A stretch of 64,000 nt of DNA from Vibrio sp. STUT-A11 (GTDB lineage Bacteria; Pseudomonadota; Gammaproteobacteria; Enterobacterales; Vibrionaceae): NCBI RefSeq assembly GCF_026000435.1, contig NZ_AP026764.1, positions 1,116,001 to 1,180,000 on the forward strand, written 5' to 3'. The stretch's first letter is position 1, and each line of letters starts with the position of its first letter. Made by a program: the position numbers and the translations under genes. The notes beneath the pieces are model-generated. The model made no database searches. It was not told the DNA's origin and saw nothing but the letters and a program-made list of their open reading frames with translations. Shown here one piece after another: positions 34,165-43,504 of this stretch.

Positions 34165-36066
34165 ATGCTGGAGAGATTAGTACACTGGGGGTTCGATACC
34201 AGCCGTCTTAGTTTTGCGTTTAGGACGGCCGTTGCGTCTTGTGTGGCGTTATTTATTGGATGGTTACTCGGGTTAGATCACCCTTCCTGGGCGGCGATGT
34301 CTGTTTGGGCAGCCTCCCAGCCAGGGCGGGGAATGCTGATAGAGAAAGGGCTATTCCGTATTCTGGGTACACTTATCGGTACGCTAGTTGGGTTGGCATT
34401 AATGCATCTTTGCGGTGACCAGTTATTTTTGCTGGTTATCGGCTTAGCATTATGGGTTGGTCTATGTACAGGGGCTGGTAATGTCATTCATGGTTTGTTT
34501 AGTTATTGTACTTTGCTTTCCGGTTATTCTGCTTCGCTGGTGGTGCTGTTAAGCGAGGTTAACCACCAAAGTATCTGGTCGCTAGGTGCCGACCGCTTGC
34601 TTACTGTTCTCACTGGTGTCATTGTGGCACTTGTGGTCGGCCTTGTGTTTGCCCATCGAAGTGACGAGGACGCGCTAATCTGGCGACTTCGAACTCTGAC
34701 GGTATCCGTGTTGCGTGCATTGCAGCAACAGGTTCGACAAGAGCCGCTTTCTCAGTCTGTCGAACAACTTCTATTGGAAGCTTCACAAATTGAAGAAGCG
34801 TTAGATCCACACAGCGCAGGCTCACTTCGTTCTCGTCGTGCCGTCCAATCCATGCGTGCTGTGGTATTTGCGCATGTTTCCCTCTTAACGATACTGGCCG
34901 AAAATCGTCCTGTTCTTCGCAATGAGGAGCTGGCGGATTACTTACAAAAAGTCATTGATGCGCATGAGCTGAAATCTCCTCTTGAGCAAGTTGTATCTAA
35001 CCTGACTTATGCTATTCAAGCCTGTAACATACCTCATGTCGCTCACGGACTGGCTGAACTGAAACAAGCGTTATCTGGTAGGTACGCATTTAATCAACAC
35101 GGCCGAATGACAACCACACAATCGCCTTATCACGTTGTACTTCATCGTGATTGGGTAAGTGCTTTGCAGGCTATGTATCGCACTAGTGCGCTTATCCTTA
35201 TCGCGGGTTCAGGTTGGGCAGTTACCGGCTCGCCGATTGGGGCATACGTTTTACTCGGAACATCTGTAATGGTGACGCTGTTCTCTACCTTTGAGAGTCC
35301 AGCACTTATTATGAAACACATCACCTTATGGCAAGTGGTTGCAGTCGCTGCAACTGCTATCTGTCAATTGTTGTTGTGGCCATTAGCGAACTCGGAATGG
35401 CAAATGCTAGTCATGATGGTTCCGTTTATTTTGCTCATTACACTTCCGTTTGCTTACCCTAAAGTGATGTCAGGATCGATGGATTATGTGATGATCTTTT
35501 TGTTGCTCTCGACACCAGGTTTACCTTATACCCCTGATGCAGGCGAAATGGCTATCAAAGGCGTCGCAATCATCGCCGGACCGACACTGGCACTATTGGC
35601 ATTTAAGCTTATCTTTCCAACAAACTTGATTCGCAGACAACAAGTGCTCATGCAGGCGATGTGGCGTTCTCTTTCCGCTCTAGCTTCAGATACCACGTCT
35701 TTCCCGTTTTGGCAGGCGCGCATGAAACACAGAGTTGTCAGACTAACGAGTATGACACGCAAAACCAGTCTGGACTGGCCGCAGCATGGTCGCGCGGGGC
35801 TCGGGCTTCTGATGCTTGGTCAGTGTGTTGAAAAATTGCGCCGAGAAGCAGTAGAGTCGCCAAAAGGCTATCATCAGTCGCGACATCAGGTTTGGTGTAA
35901 GCGCATGCAACAGGCATTACGTCAGTCACCACAAGACACGTTGGCGCTATTACATCGCTATGCTGAGATGGAGAAATATCGAACGCCACACCTCAGTGCG
36001 CAGGCTTCAAGTGCGGCGGAAGAGTTAGCACAAACTCAGCCACTTTGGAGTCGTTGGGTCGGGTAA
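34165..36066 (+). CDS. FUSC family efflux transporter (AaeB-like)
   Basis: 633 residues from ATG 34165 (GAGAAG upstream); a GTG at 34153 adds four residues and cannot be excluded. Two hydrophobic blocks (about residues 15-150 and 340-480), each with around five to six transmembrane segments, flank cytoplasmic domains, the AaeB/YccS layout. The start has LDHPSWAAMSVWAASQPGRG, a FUSC hallmark. AaeB exports aromatic carboxylic acids with the AaeA membrane fusion protein; no aaeA-like gene is adjacent, so it may work alone or with a distant partner. Confidence 0.85.
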   Translation: MLERLVHWGFDTSRLSFAFRTAVASCVALFIGWLLGLDHPSWAAMSVWAASQPGRGMLIEKGLFRILGTLIGTLVGLALMHLCGDQLFLLVIGLALWVGLCTGAGNVIHGLFSYCTLLSGYSASLVVLLSEVNHQSIWSLGADRLLTVLTGVIVALVVGLVFAHRSDEDALIWRLRTLTVSVLRALQQQVRQEPLSQSVEQLLLEASQIEEALDPHSAGSLRSRRAVQSMRAVVFAHVSLLTILAENRPVLRNEELADYLQKVIDAHELKSPLEQVVSNLTYAIQACNIPHVAHGLAELKQALSGRYAFNQHGRMTTTQSPYHVVLHRDWVSALQAMYRTSALILIAGSGWAVTGSPIGAYVLLGTSVMVTLFSTFESPALIMKHITLWQVVAVAATAICQLLLWPLANSEWQMLVMMVPFILLITLPFAYPKVMSGSMDYVMIFLLLSTPGLPYTPDAGEMAIKGVAIIAGPTLALLAFKLIFPTNLIRRQQVLMQAMWRSLSALASDTTSFPFWQARMKHRVVRLTSMTRKTSLDWPQHGRAGLGLLMLGQCVEKLRREAVESPKGYHQSRHQVWCKRMQQALRQSPQDTLALLHRYAEMEKYRTPHLSAQASSAAEELAQTQPLWSRWVG

Positions 36067-36095
36067 TTTGTAGATTTGTGATTAGACTGACTATG

Positions 36096-36151
36096 ATGCA
36101 GTAACCCAGGTTGGCTGGCTTCCATCGCCAGATTACCCTGAGTTACTGCAT
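36096..36151. terminator. Large hairpin between convergent FUSC and liuE genes
   Basis: ATGCAGTAAC (36096-36105) pairs with GTTACTGCAT (36142-36151), with further CCAGG/CCCTG pairing inside. It lies between the two stop codons, so it may end both transcripts; T-runs are weak on both sides. Confidence 0.6.
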
Positions 36152-36158
36152 TGTCATT

Positions 36159-37061
36159 TTAAAGGCTTCTAGGATCGCCAAGTGCAAGAGCCACTTTTGA
36201 GGCTGGGGGTTTACCTAGTGCTCGGCAAATTTGCCAGCCTGCTTGATTGACAGCGTTAAGATCAACGCCCGTTTCAATACCAAGTTGCTCACACAGATAA
36301 AGCACGTCCTCTGTTGCGACATTGCCACTCGCTCCTTTTGCGTAAGGGCAACCTCCCAAACCTGCAACGGCGCTATCAATAGTATTGATTCCAATCAGCA
36401 AGGCTTGGTAGATGTTGGCCAATGCCTGCCCGTAAGTATCGTGAAAATGTACTGCGAGCGCATCTTTTGGTAGTTGCGTTAACAGCGAATCAAGCATGGC
36501 AATAACTCGATTTGGGGTTGCTTTACCGACCGTGTCGCCCAGAGAAATTTCATAACATCCCATATCAAACAGCGTATTCGCGACCGCGGTGGTTTGCTCT
36601 GGTTTTATTTCTCCCTCGTAGGGGCAAACCATGGTGCAGGATAAATAGCCACGCACAGGAATGTTATGCTGCTGTGCTAAAGCGATCACAGGTTCAAACC
36701 GCGCGAGGCTTTCCGCAATACTACAGTTGATGTTCTTCTGGCTGAACGCTTCGGAAGCGGAGCCAAATACCGCTATTTGCTTTACGCCACTTTCCAGTGC
36801 TCGCTCTAAGCCGGCTAAGTTTGGTGTGAGCGCACTGTAAACCACGCCTGGTTGTTGAGTTATTCCCGCAAATACCTGATCAGAATCGGCCATTTGTGGT
36901 ACCCATTTCGGCGAGACGAAAGAACCCGCTTCGATGTGTTTTAAGCCACTGAGGCTCAATTGATCGATCAAGCGGATTTTATCCACCAACGTCACTGCCG
37001 TTTCATTTTGCAGGCCATCGCGAGCGCCAACTTCGACGGTATTAACCTTCGCTGGTAGCAT
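36159..37061 (-). CDS. liuE: Hydroxymethylglutaryl-CoA lyase
   Basis: 300 residues from ATG 37061 (AAGGAG upstream; longer frames run into liuD). TIM-barrel start NTVEVGARDGLQNETAV with the substrate-contacting Arg-Asp pair, and the HMG-CoA lyase signature AVAGLGGCPYAKGASGNVAT containing the catalytic cysteine; HFHDTYG gives metal ligands. It cleaves HMG-CoA to acetoacetate and acetyl-CoA, the last step of leucine breakdown. It overlaps liuD by 20 bp. Confidence 0.94.
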   Translation of the reverse strand: MLPAKVNTVEVGARDGLQNETAVTLVDKIRLIDQLSLSGLKHIEAGSFVSPKWVPQMADSDQVFAGITQQPGVVYSALTPNLAGLERALESGVKQIAVFGSASEAFSQKNINCSIAESLARFEPVIALAQQHNIPVRGYLSCTMVCPYEGEIKPEQTTAVANTLFDMGCYEISLGDTVGKATPNRVIAMLDSLLTQLPKDALAVHFHDTYGQALANIYQALLIGINTIDSAVAGLGGCPYAKGASGNVATEDVLYLCEQLGIETGVDLNAVNQAGWQICRALGKPPASKVALALGDPRSL

Positions 37062-39102
37062 ACTCGCACTCCTTATCGATACAGGCACGCTCTGGTGCCG
37101 AAACCAAATGTAGCAGTATCGATCCATGCTGCACCTGGTCTCCATGCTGGTAAAAAATCTCATCAACAGTGGCAGCCACTGGAGCGGTGATGGTGTATTC
37201 CATTTTCATCGCTTCGAGAACTAGCAGTGGATCGCCAGCCGCCACTTTGTCGCCTTTTTTCACCATGACAGCAGAGATTATGCCGTTAAGTGGTGCGGTT
37301 GGGCTAAGCTCATCATCCGTGCCTTTTGCTGATTCAAAGCTTGGTTGATGTGCGAATGTGCGTTGCTGACCAAGATAAAACAGCGTCGTCTTCTGCTCGT
37401 CGTTGAGTGCATTAAAGATGTAACGCACCTCATCAATATCAACGATGAACTGGCCATCTTTTTCAAGCAGGCAAACCTGATGTACTTGATCACCACATTG
37501 AATCGTAAATTGGTCAGGATGCTGGAAACCGGACTCCTTAGCACAATGGTGTAAGCGTACTTGATGGTTAGCCGTTGTATCCGTGAAGTTAAATCGATAC
37601 ACGTTCTCAACCGACAGCCTAAAACCTTGCTTAGTAGGGGACGGTAATGATGAATCGCCAGACGTCGAGGTGATATCGTTCCAGCGCGCAATGGCGGCTA
37701 ATGTGAGCCAGATAGAATCAGACACGTTTTGTTGCTCGTTAATGCCTTGTTGGTGTTGGACCAAGAATCCAGTATCAAGCTCAACATCAGCAAAGGCTGG
37801 CTGAGAAATAATGCTGTGCAGATAACCGATGTTGGTGGTGACGCCACGCACGTGATACTGAGTTAAAGCCTGTTTAAGCTGTTTGAGTGCAATGTCGCGC
37901 GTTTGACCCCAGACGATCAGTTTACTAATCATCGGATCGTAGTACTCGCTAATGGTATCGCCTTGGGTGACACCACTATCGACACGCACACACGCCAAGC
38001 GAACATTGCTGTCTGAGACGGGTTGTTTCAAGTAATCAATGCGGCCAGTCGACGGCATAAAGTCATTCACGGCGTCTTCGGCGTAAATTCGTAGCTCGAT
38101 TGAGTGACCGCTATGCGTGATTTCGTTTTGTGAGATAGGCAAACGCTCGCCAGCCGCAACGTTGAACTGCCATTCAACCAAATCTACACCTGTTATCAAT
38201 TCAGTGACTGGGTGTTCAACTTGCAGGCGGGTATTCATCTCCATAAAGTAGAACTGACCACGGCTATCAAGTAAGAATTCAACCGTACCAGCGCCAACGT
38301 AGTCGATCGCCTGAGCGGCCTGAACAGCGGCTTGACCCATTTGTTTACGCAGTTCATCACTCAGACCGGGAGCAGGCGCTTCTTCGACGACTTTTTGGTG
38401 ACGACGCTGAATAGAGCAATCGCGATCAGACAGATAGACACAGTGACCATGTTGGTCAGCAAATACCTGCACTTCCACGTGGCGCGGCTGCAATATGCAT
38501 TTTTCGATAAGAAGCTGTTTGTCGCCAAAGCTTGAAAGTGCTTCACGCTGAGCACCGTCAATGGCTAACGGCATTTCAGCAACACTGTTGACCACTCGCA
38601 TGCCTTTACCGCCACCACCTTGCGTCGCTTTGAGCATCACGGGGTAACCGATTTTTTCCGCTTCTGCCAATAAATGTTCTACGCTGTTATCTGTACCGTG
38701 ATAGCCGGGAACCAGCGGGACGTTCGCCTCTGACATGATGGCTTTGGCTTGAGATTTAGAACCCATTGCCTCAATGGCGCTGGTGGAAGGGCCAATAAAT
38801 ACAATGCCATTTTCATTGCACGCTTTCGCCAGTTTCGGGTTTTCCGACAGAAAGCCGTAGCCAGGGTGAATAGCATCGGCTTGCCATTTCTTTGCAGCAC
38901 CGATGACGGCATCAATATCCAGATACGACTCACTCGCCGGAGCGGGGCCAATAAATTCGGCAAAGTCCGCTTGTTTGACGTGCAGGCTGTTGCGATCGGC
39001 CTCGGAATAGATGGCAACGGTTTCGATGGCCATGCTTTTTGCGGTTTTAATGATTCGGCATGCGATTTCACCGCGATTTGCAATCAGTATTCTTTTAAAC
39101 AT
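37042..39102 (-). CDS. liuD: Methylcrotonyl-CoA carboxylase biotin-containing subunit
   Basis: 686 residues from ATG 39102 (TGGAGG upstream). Biotin carboxylase domain (about 1-450) with RILIANRGEIACRIIKTAKS, the ATP-grasp loop KATQGGGGKGMRVV and EMNTRLQVEHPVTE; then a BT-type linker domain and the C-terminal biotinyl domain with LEAMKMEYTI. It carboxylates biotin for LiuB, giving 3-methylglutaconyl-CoA from 3-methylcrotonyl-CoA. It overlaps liuC upstream and liuE downstream. Other acyl-CoA carboxylases look similar, but the cluster settles the substrate. Confidence 0.94.
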   Translation of the reverse strand: MFKRILIANRGEIACRIIKTAKSMAIETVAIYSEADRNSLHVKQADFAEFIGPAPASESYLDIDAVIGAAKKWQADAIHPGYGFLSENPKLAKACNENGIVFIGPSTSAIEAMGSKSQAKAIMSEANVPLVPGYHGTDNSVEHLLAEAEKIGYPVMLKATQGGGGKGMRVVNSVAEMPLAIDGAQREALSSFGDKQLLIEKCILQPRHVEVQVFADQHGHCVYLSDRDCSIQRRHQKVVEEAPAPGLSDELRKQMGQAAVQAAQAIDYVGAGTVEFLLDSRGQFYFMEMNTRLQVEHPVTELITGVDLVEWQFNVAAGERLPISQNEITHSGHSIELRIYAEDAVNDFMPSTGRIDYLKQPVSDSNVRLACVRVDSGVTQGDTISEYYDPMISKLIVWGQTRDIALKQLKQALTQYHVRGVTTNIGYLHSIISQPAFADVELDTGFLVQHQQGINEQQNVSDSIWLTLAAIARWNDITSTSGDSSLPSPTKQGFRLSVENVYRFNFTDTTANHQVRLHHCAKESGFQHPDQFTIQCGDQVHQVCLLEKDGQFIVDIDEVRYIFNALNDEQKTTLFYLGQQRTFAHQPSFESAKGTDDELSPTAPLNGIISAVMVKKGDKVAAGDPLLVLEAMKMEYTITAPVAATVDEIFYQHGDQVQHGSILLHLVSAPERACIDKECEYATSEG

Positions 39103-39877
39103 GATTCCTCCAATGAGCGGCACGCTTTTCGAAAAAAGCAGTCAGGCCTTCTTGTCCTTCTGCGGACACACGAGCAGCGGCAATCGCTTGGCTGGTGTAT
39201 TCCATTAATGAGTGGTCGATAGGTTGGTTATCACAGCGTAAACAAAGAGCTTTTGCCGCTTGCATGGCTTGCGGGCCATTATCAAGCAGGTGATCAACCA
39301 TACGATTGACCGCCTCTTTGGGCTGGGGATCGATTAGATGAAGAATGTTCATCGAAAGCGCAGTCTCGGCATCAATCAGTTCCGCGGTTAAAAAATAGCG
39401 TCGGCTTTGTCGTTGTCCAATCGCTCGGATTACGTATGGGCCGATGGTGGCGGGCAATAAGCCGAGTTTCACTTCACTCAAACAGAAGCGGCTCTCAGGT
39501 GTACCAATGGCAATATCGCAGCAGCAAATCAGCCCAAGCGCACCACCAAATGCCGCGCCATGCACCATGGCAATCGTTGGTTTGCTGAAGGTATCTAGCG
39601 TATGCAAAAGTTTTGCTAGTTGCTGCGCATCTTGAAGGTTTTTGCTTTCAGTTTTGCTTGCCATTGATTGCATCCAGCCAAGATCAGCACCCGCAGAAAA
39701 GTGTTTTCCCTGTGCAGTTAACACCAGTGCACGCAGAGAATCTTCCTTTTCGAGTTGTTCTAGTGTCTCAATCAGTGAGGCGATCAATGCGTCATTAAAC
39801 GCGTTGTGTTTTTCTGGCCGATTCAGGCTCAACCAGGCAACGCCATTGCTGTCTTTTTCAAGCAGTAGTCCGGTCAT
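39095..39877 (-). CDS. liuC: Enoyl-CoA hydratase/isomerase family protein (methylglutaconyl-CoA hydratase)
   Basis: 260 residues from ATG 39877, behind AAAGGAAG; in-frame ATGs at 39898 and 39916 are weaker. Crotonase fold: oxyanion-hole GKHFSAGADLGWMQS and AMVHGAAFGGALGLICCCDI, and the EVKLGLLPATIGPYVI segment with the catalytic glutamate position. Within the liu cluster the reaction should be 3-methylglutaconyl-CoA to HMG-CoA. Confidence 0.92.
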   Translation of the reverse strand: MTGLLLEKDSNGVAWLSLNRPEKHNAFNDALIASLIETLEQLEKEDSLRALVLTAQGKHFSAGADLGWMQSMASKTESKNLQDAQQLAKLLHTLDTFSKPTIAMVHGAAFGGALGLICCCDIAIGTPESRFCLSEVKLGLLPATIGPYVIRAIGQRQSRRYFLTAELIDAETALSMNILHLIDPQPKEAVNRMVDHLLDNGPQAMQAAKALCLRCDNQPIDHSLMEYTSQAIAAARVSAEGQEGLTAFFEKRAAHWRNHV

Positions 39878-39984
39878 GTGACTTCCTTTGTCTGACATTT
39901 CAGTCTGATATTCCAATACTCGCTAAACATTAATTGGCTACACATTGATGGATAGCGAGGAGTTAAGGTTTGCCTTGCATCCGA

Positions 39985-41592
39985 CTACATACGGAAGATG
40001 CCAAATTTGCTGTCTGGGATTGGGGCATTGAGTGCAGCAGACAGAGCAATACCGACAACATCACGGGTTTTCGCGGGATCAATAATGCCGTCGTCCCACA
40101 GACGAGCACTGGCGTAATAAGCGTGACTTTGCGTTTGATATTGCTCCGCAATTGGACGCTTGAACGCTTCTTCTTCCTCTACGCTCCAGCTTTCACCTTT
40201 GCGCGTTTTAATATCACGGGTCACTTGCGCCATTACGCCCGCAGCTTGCTCGCCACCCATGACGGAAATACGTGCATTTGGCCACATCCACATCATGGTT
40301 GGGTCATAAGCTCTGCCGCACATACCGTAATTACCTGCGCCATACGAGCCACCAATAACAACGGTAAATTTAGGCACGTCTGCACACGCCACAGCGGTCA
40401 CCATCTTCGCACCATGCTTAGCGATACCTTCAGCCTCGTACTTTTGACCGACCATAAAGCCTGTGATGTTCTGCAAGAAAAGCAGAGGAATTTTTCGCTG
40501 TGCACACAGCTCAATAAAATGGGCGCCTTTTTGAGCCGATTCTGAAAATAGAATGCCGTTGTTAGCAACGATCCCAATTGGCATACCGTGGATATGAGCA
40601 AAGCCGCAGACTAAGGTTTCACCGAACAAGGCTTTAAATTCGTCAAACTGTGAATCATCAACTATTCGTGCAATCACCTCTTTTACATCAAACGGCTTTT
40701 TAAGATCGGTACCGACGATACCGTAAAGCTCATGCGCAGAGAAACGTGGTTCTTGTGGCGCTTTTTGCTTAAGTTGAATCGGCTTTAAGTGGTTGATTTG
40801 TGAAACGGCTTGTCTCGCGAGTTCTAATGCATGGTGATCGTTTTCTGCATAATAGTCGGCCACGCCAGACGTACGGCAGTGAACATCGGCACCGCCAAGA
40901 TCTTCAGCACTCACTTCTTCGCCTGTTGCTGCTTTTACAAGAGGTGGACCCGCTAAGAAGATCGTTCCTTGCTCTTTTACGATGATGGAAACATCACACA
41001 TGGCAGGAACGTACGCGCCGCCAGCGGTACACAGCCCCATCACGACAGCAATTTGAGGGATGCCTTTGGCCGACATACGGGCTTGGTTATAGAAAATACG
41101 ACCGAAGTGGTCCCTGTCCGGGAAGACTTCGTCTTGGCGAGGCAGGTTAGCGCCACCAGAGTCGACCAGATAAACACACGGCAGTTGGCATTTTTCTGCA
41201 ATTTCCTGTGCTCTTAGGTGTTTTTTAACCGTAAGTGGGTAGTAACTGCCGCCTTTGACTGTCACGTCGTTGGCGACGATCATGCACTCAGTACCATCTA
41301 TCACACCCACACCCGCAACCACTCCAGCACATGGAACATAATCAGGGTACACATCCCAGCCAGCAAATTGACCGATTTCTAAAAAGGACGAGCCTGGATC
41401 GAGTAGGGCCAGGATGCGCTCTCGAGCAGGAAGCTTGCCTTTCTTCTGCTGATGTTCTCGCGCTTTTTCGCCGCCCCCGTCCTCTATTTGGGCGGTCACG
41501 GTATAAAGTTGATCCACAAGTGACGCCATAGAGCGGTAGTTTTCCTGATACTGCTCTGAATGGGTATTAATATTGGTCGTCAAACAAGCCAT
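39985..41592 (-). CDS. liuB: Methylcrotonyl-CoA carboxylase carboxyltransferase subunit
   Basis: 535 residues from ATG 41592 (MACLTTNINTHSEQY), the usual length of MCC beta. Two crotonase-like halves: PCVYLVDSGGANLPRQDEVF and GIPQIAVVMGLCTAGGAYVP in the first, and LLFLQNITGFMVGQKYEAEG with KFTVVIGGSYGAGNYGMCGR in the second. It transfers carboxyl from biotin on LiuD to methylcrotonyl-CoA. It is separated from liuA by 101 bp that hold a perfect hairpin. Confidence 0.94.
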   Translation of the reverse strand: MACLTTNINTHSEQYQENYRSMASLVDQLYTVTAQIEDGGGEKAREHQQKKGKLPARERILALLDPGSSFLEIGQFAGWDVYPDYVPCAGVVAGVGVIDGTECMIVANDVTVKGGSYYPLTVKKHLRAQEIAEKCQLPCVYLVDSGGANLPRQDEVFPDRDHFGRIFYNQARMSAKGIPQIAVVMGLCTAGGAYVPAMCDVSIIVKEQGTIFLAGPPLVKAATGEEVSAEDLGGADVHCRTSGVADYYAENDHHALELARQAVSQINHLKPIQLKQKAPQEPRFSAHELYGIVGTDLKKPFDVKEVIARIVDDSQFDEFKALFGETLVCGFAHIHGMPIGIVANNGILFSESAQKGAHFIELCAQRKIPLLFLQNITGFMVGQKYEAEGIAKHGAKMVTAVACADVPKFTVVIGGSYGAGNYGMCGRAYDPTMMWMWPNARISVMGGEQAAGVMAQVTRDIKTRKGESWSVEEEEAFKRPIAEQYQTQSHAYYASARLWDDGIIDPAKTRDVVGIALSAALNAPIPDSKFGIFRM

Positions 41593-41613
41593 AAATAGCC
41601 GATCTCCATTCGG

Positions 41614-41640
41614 GGCGACGGGCACAGAGCGCCCGTCGCC
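41614..41640 (-). other. Intercistronic hairpin between liuA and liuB
   Basis: A perfect 10-bp GC-rich stem GGCGACGGGC/GCCCGTCGCC with a 7-nt loop. There is no T-run on the transcribed (minus) strand, so it is more likely a processing or stability element than a terminator; the liuB ribosome site lies just downstream. Confidence 0.65.
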
Positions 41641-41693
41641 AATTTAGGTTGATTAATGAAATTATTTTGAGTCAGAATGCCTGGGGCTGATTG

Positions 41694-42863
41694 CTAGGCG
41701 CTTTCGTTAAACAATTCGCGACCAATAAGCATGCGTCGAATTTCCGAAGTGCCTGCGCCGATTTCATATAGCTTGGCATCACGAAGCAGACGACCCGTAT
41801 CAAACTCGTTGATGTAGCCGTTTCCTCCGAGTAACTGGATCGCATCCAAAGCCATTTTGGTTGCCAGTTCCGCGCTGTAGAGAATCGCACCAGCGGAGTC
41901 TTTACGTGTGGTTTCACCGCGATCACAAGCGGCTGCCACTGCGTAAACGTAGGCTTTCGCGGCATTCATTTGCGTGTACATATCCGCGATTTTCGCTTGC
42001 ACAAGCTGGAATTCGCCAATGGATTTGCCGAACTGTTTACGGTCGTGGATGTATGGCACAACGATATCCATACATGCCTGCATAATGCCAAGCGGGCCGC
42101 CGGCAAGGACAACGCGTTCGTAGTCCAAACCGCTCATCAACACTTTCACGCCTTGGTTTTCTTCACCGAGAATGTTTTCAGCAGGGACTTCGCAGTTTTG
42201 GAATACCAACTCACATGTGTTGGAACCGCGCATGCCTAGTTTGTCGAGCTTTTGCGCTTGAGTGAAACCAGGGTATCCACGTTCGACAATAAAAGCAGTA
42301 ATGCCTTTTGCACTCTGGCTTGGATCGGTTTTGGCGTAGACAACATAGGTATGGGCATCCGGACCGTTGGTGATCCACATTTTGTTGCCATTTAGCAGGA
42401 AAATATCACCTTTACGTTCGGCTTTAAGCTGCATGGATACCACATCGGAACCTGCGCCAGGCTCGCTCATTGCTAGCGCACCAATATGTTCACCGGAGAT
42501 AAGTTTAGGCAGATATTTCTCTTTTTGTGCTTGAGTTCCGTTGCGGTGGATTTGGTTAACACAAAGGTTGGAGTGTGCACCGTAGCTTAAAGCAACCGAG
42601 GCTGATGCCCGGCTGATTTCTTCCATCGCTATCACGTGGGCGAGGTAGCCCATGTTTGCGCCACCAAACTCTTCGCTGGTGGTCACACCTAAAAGACCCA
42701 TTTCACCTAATTTGGACCAAAGATGGTTTGGAAAGTCGTTAGATTGGTCGATAGATTGCGCAAGAGGCGCAATTTCTCTTGCAGCAAAACTATTGATTTG
42801 CTCACGAAGCAAATCGGTATTTTCGTCATAAACAAAGTTTAGGGAAGAGTAGGTAGATTTCAT
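41694..42863 (-). CDS. liuA: Isovaleryl-CoA dehydrogenase
   Basis: 389 residues of the acyl-CoA dehydrogenase family. FAD-contact LAMSEPGAGSDVVSMQLKAE and WITNGPDAHTYVVYA; the catalytic base is Glu249 in SGLDYERVVLAGG, the isovaleryl-CoA dehydrogenase position, while the usual C-terminal base position is glycine (EIGAGTSEIR). That pattern identifies the substrate class. Electrons go to the ETF encoded at 8.3-10 kb. It lies 45 bp after liuR. Confidence 0.94.
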   Translation of the reverse strand: MKSTYSSLNFVYDENTDLLREQINSFAAREIAPLAQSIDQSNDFPNHLWSKLGEMGLLGVTTSEEFGGANMGYLAHVIAMEEISRASASVALSYGAHSNLCVNQIHRNGTQAQKEKYLPKLISGEHIGALAMSEPGAGSDVVSMQLKAERKGDIFLLNGNKMWITNGPDAHTYVVYAKTDPSQSAKGITAFIVERGYPGFTQAQKLDKLGMRGSNTCELVFQNCEVPAENILGEENQGVKVLMSGLDYERVVLAGGPLGIMQACMDIVVPYIHDRKQFGKSIGEFQLVQAKIADMYTQMNAAKAYVYAVAAACDRGETTRKDSAGAILYSAELATKMALDAIQLLGGNGYINEFDTGRLLRDAKLYEIGAGTSEIRRMLIGRELFNESA

Positions 42864-42908
42864 TGCGTGTCCTTGCCTTTACGTCACCTACATCCCAGTG
42901 CTGAGGTG

Positions 42909-43295
42909 TCAGGTGACTTTTTCGCCTTTCATGGAGCTCAGTGTGTTTTGGCATCGCAACTGCGCAGCATTTAATTCCATCATTACCGCTTGAATGTCAT
43001 TCGCCTGCTGTTGCAATGCTGCCTTCTTCTCTTCGATCAACCGAATCATATAGTTCAACTGCTCAGTACTTTGATCGGTATCGTAGAGTTCAAACAACTC
43101 TTTGATATCTGCGAGAGAAAAGCCTAATCGCTTACCTCGCAAAATCAGTTTTAGTCGAATTCGATCGCGACCATTGTAGATTCGAGTGTTGCCTTTACGT
43201 TCTGGAGTTAGCAGACCTAAATCTTCGTAAAAGCGAATACTTCGGGTTGTAATATCGAACTCCTTCGCGAGCTCACTGATCTTAAATGTATTCAT
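42909..43295 (-). CDS. liuR: MerR family regulator of leucine/isovalerate degradation
   Basis: 128 residues. MerR helix-turn-helix KISELAKEFDITTRSIRFYE followed by the wing LLTPERKGNTRIYNGRDRIR, and a C-terminal dimerisation helix (NYMIRLIEEKKAALQQQAND). LiuR represses liu genes and binds palindromes of the TTGACGTTAACGTAAA type; several occur in this window. It is first in liuRABCDE, so it probably autoregulates. Confidence 0.92.
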   Translation of the reverse strand: MNTFKISELAKEFDITTRSIRFYEDLGLLTPERKGNTRIYNGRDRIRLKLILRGKRLGFSLADIKELFELYDTDQSTEQLNYMIRLIEEKKAALQQQANDIQAVMMELNAAQLRCQNTLSSMKGEKVT

Positions 43296-43392
43296 TCTTT
43301 AACCTTACGACTTTCGTATAACATTTATCCAAATATACAATTCGTTAACGTTAAAGTAAATAACTAGTGAACACTCTTGAGCCTTGATATTA

Positions 43393-43408
43393 CTGACGTT
43401 TACCCAAA
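43393..43408. promoter_or_regulatory. Degenerate LiuR-like site near the liuR promoter
   Basis: CTGACGTTTACCCAAA is an imperfect match to the LiuR palindrome, 98 bp upstream of the liuR start. Confidence 0.4.
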
Positions 43409-43444
43409 ACTGACGATTCAACCGAACAAACAATAATCTCAAAC

Positions 43445-43460
43445 TTGACGTTAACGTAAA
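43445..43460. promoter_or_regulatory. LiuR operator 1 before the thiolase gene
   Basis: TTGACGTTAACGTAAA is a near-perfect palindrome of the LiuR type in the liuR/thiolase divergent region. Confidence 0.75.
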
Positions 43461-43473
43461 TGTTAGTATAGTT

Positions 43474-43489
43474 ATGACGTAAACGTCAA
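43474..43489. promoter_or_regulatory. LiuR operator 2 before the thiolase gene
   Basis: ATGACGTAAACGTCAA lies 29 bp (nearly three helical turns) from operator 1 and 16 bp before the thiolase start codon, a position where binding would block transcription. Confidence 0.72.
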
Positions 43490-43504
43490 CAAAAGGTTAA
43501 CAGA

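Noticed and set aside
39970..40545. A 191-codon + strand open frame inside liuB
   Set aside because: It is antisense to a conserved carboxyltransferase, has no recognisable domain, and is explained by codon bias of the gene on the other strand.
42878..42888. TTTACGTCACC before liuA as a LiuR site
   Set aside because: Only a half-site; the gene is in an operon behind liuR and needs no own operator.
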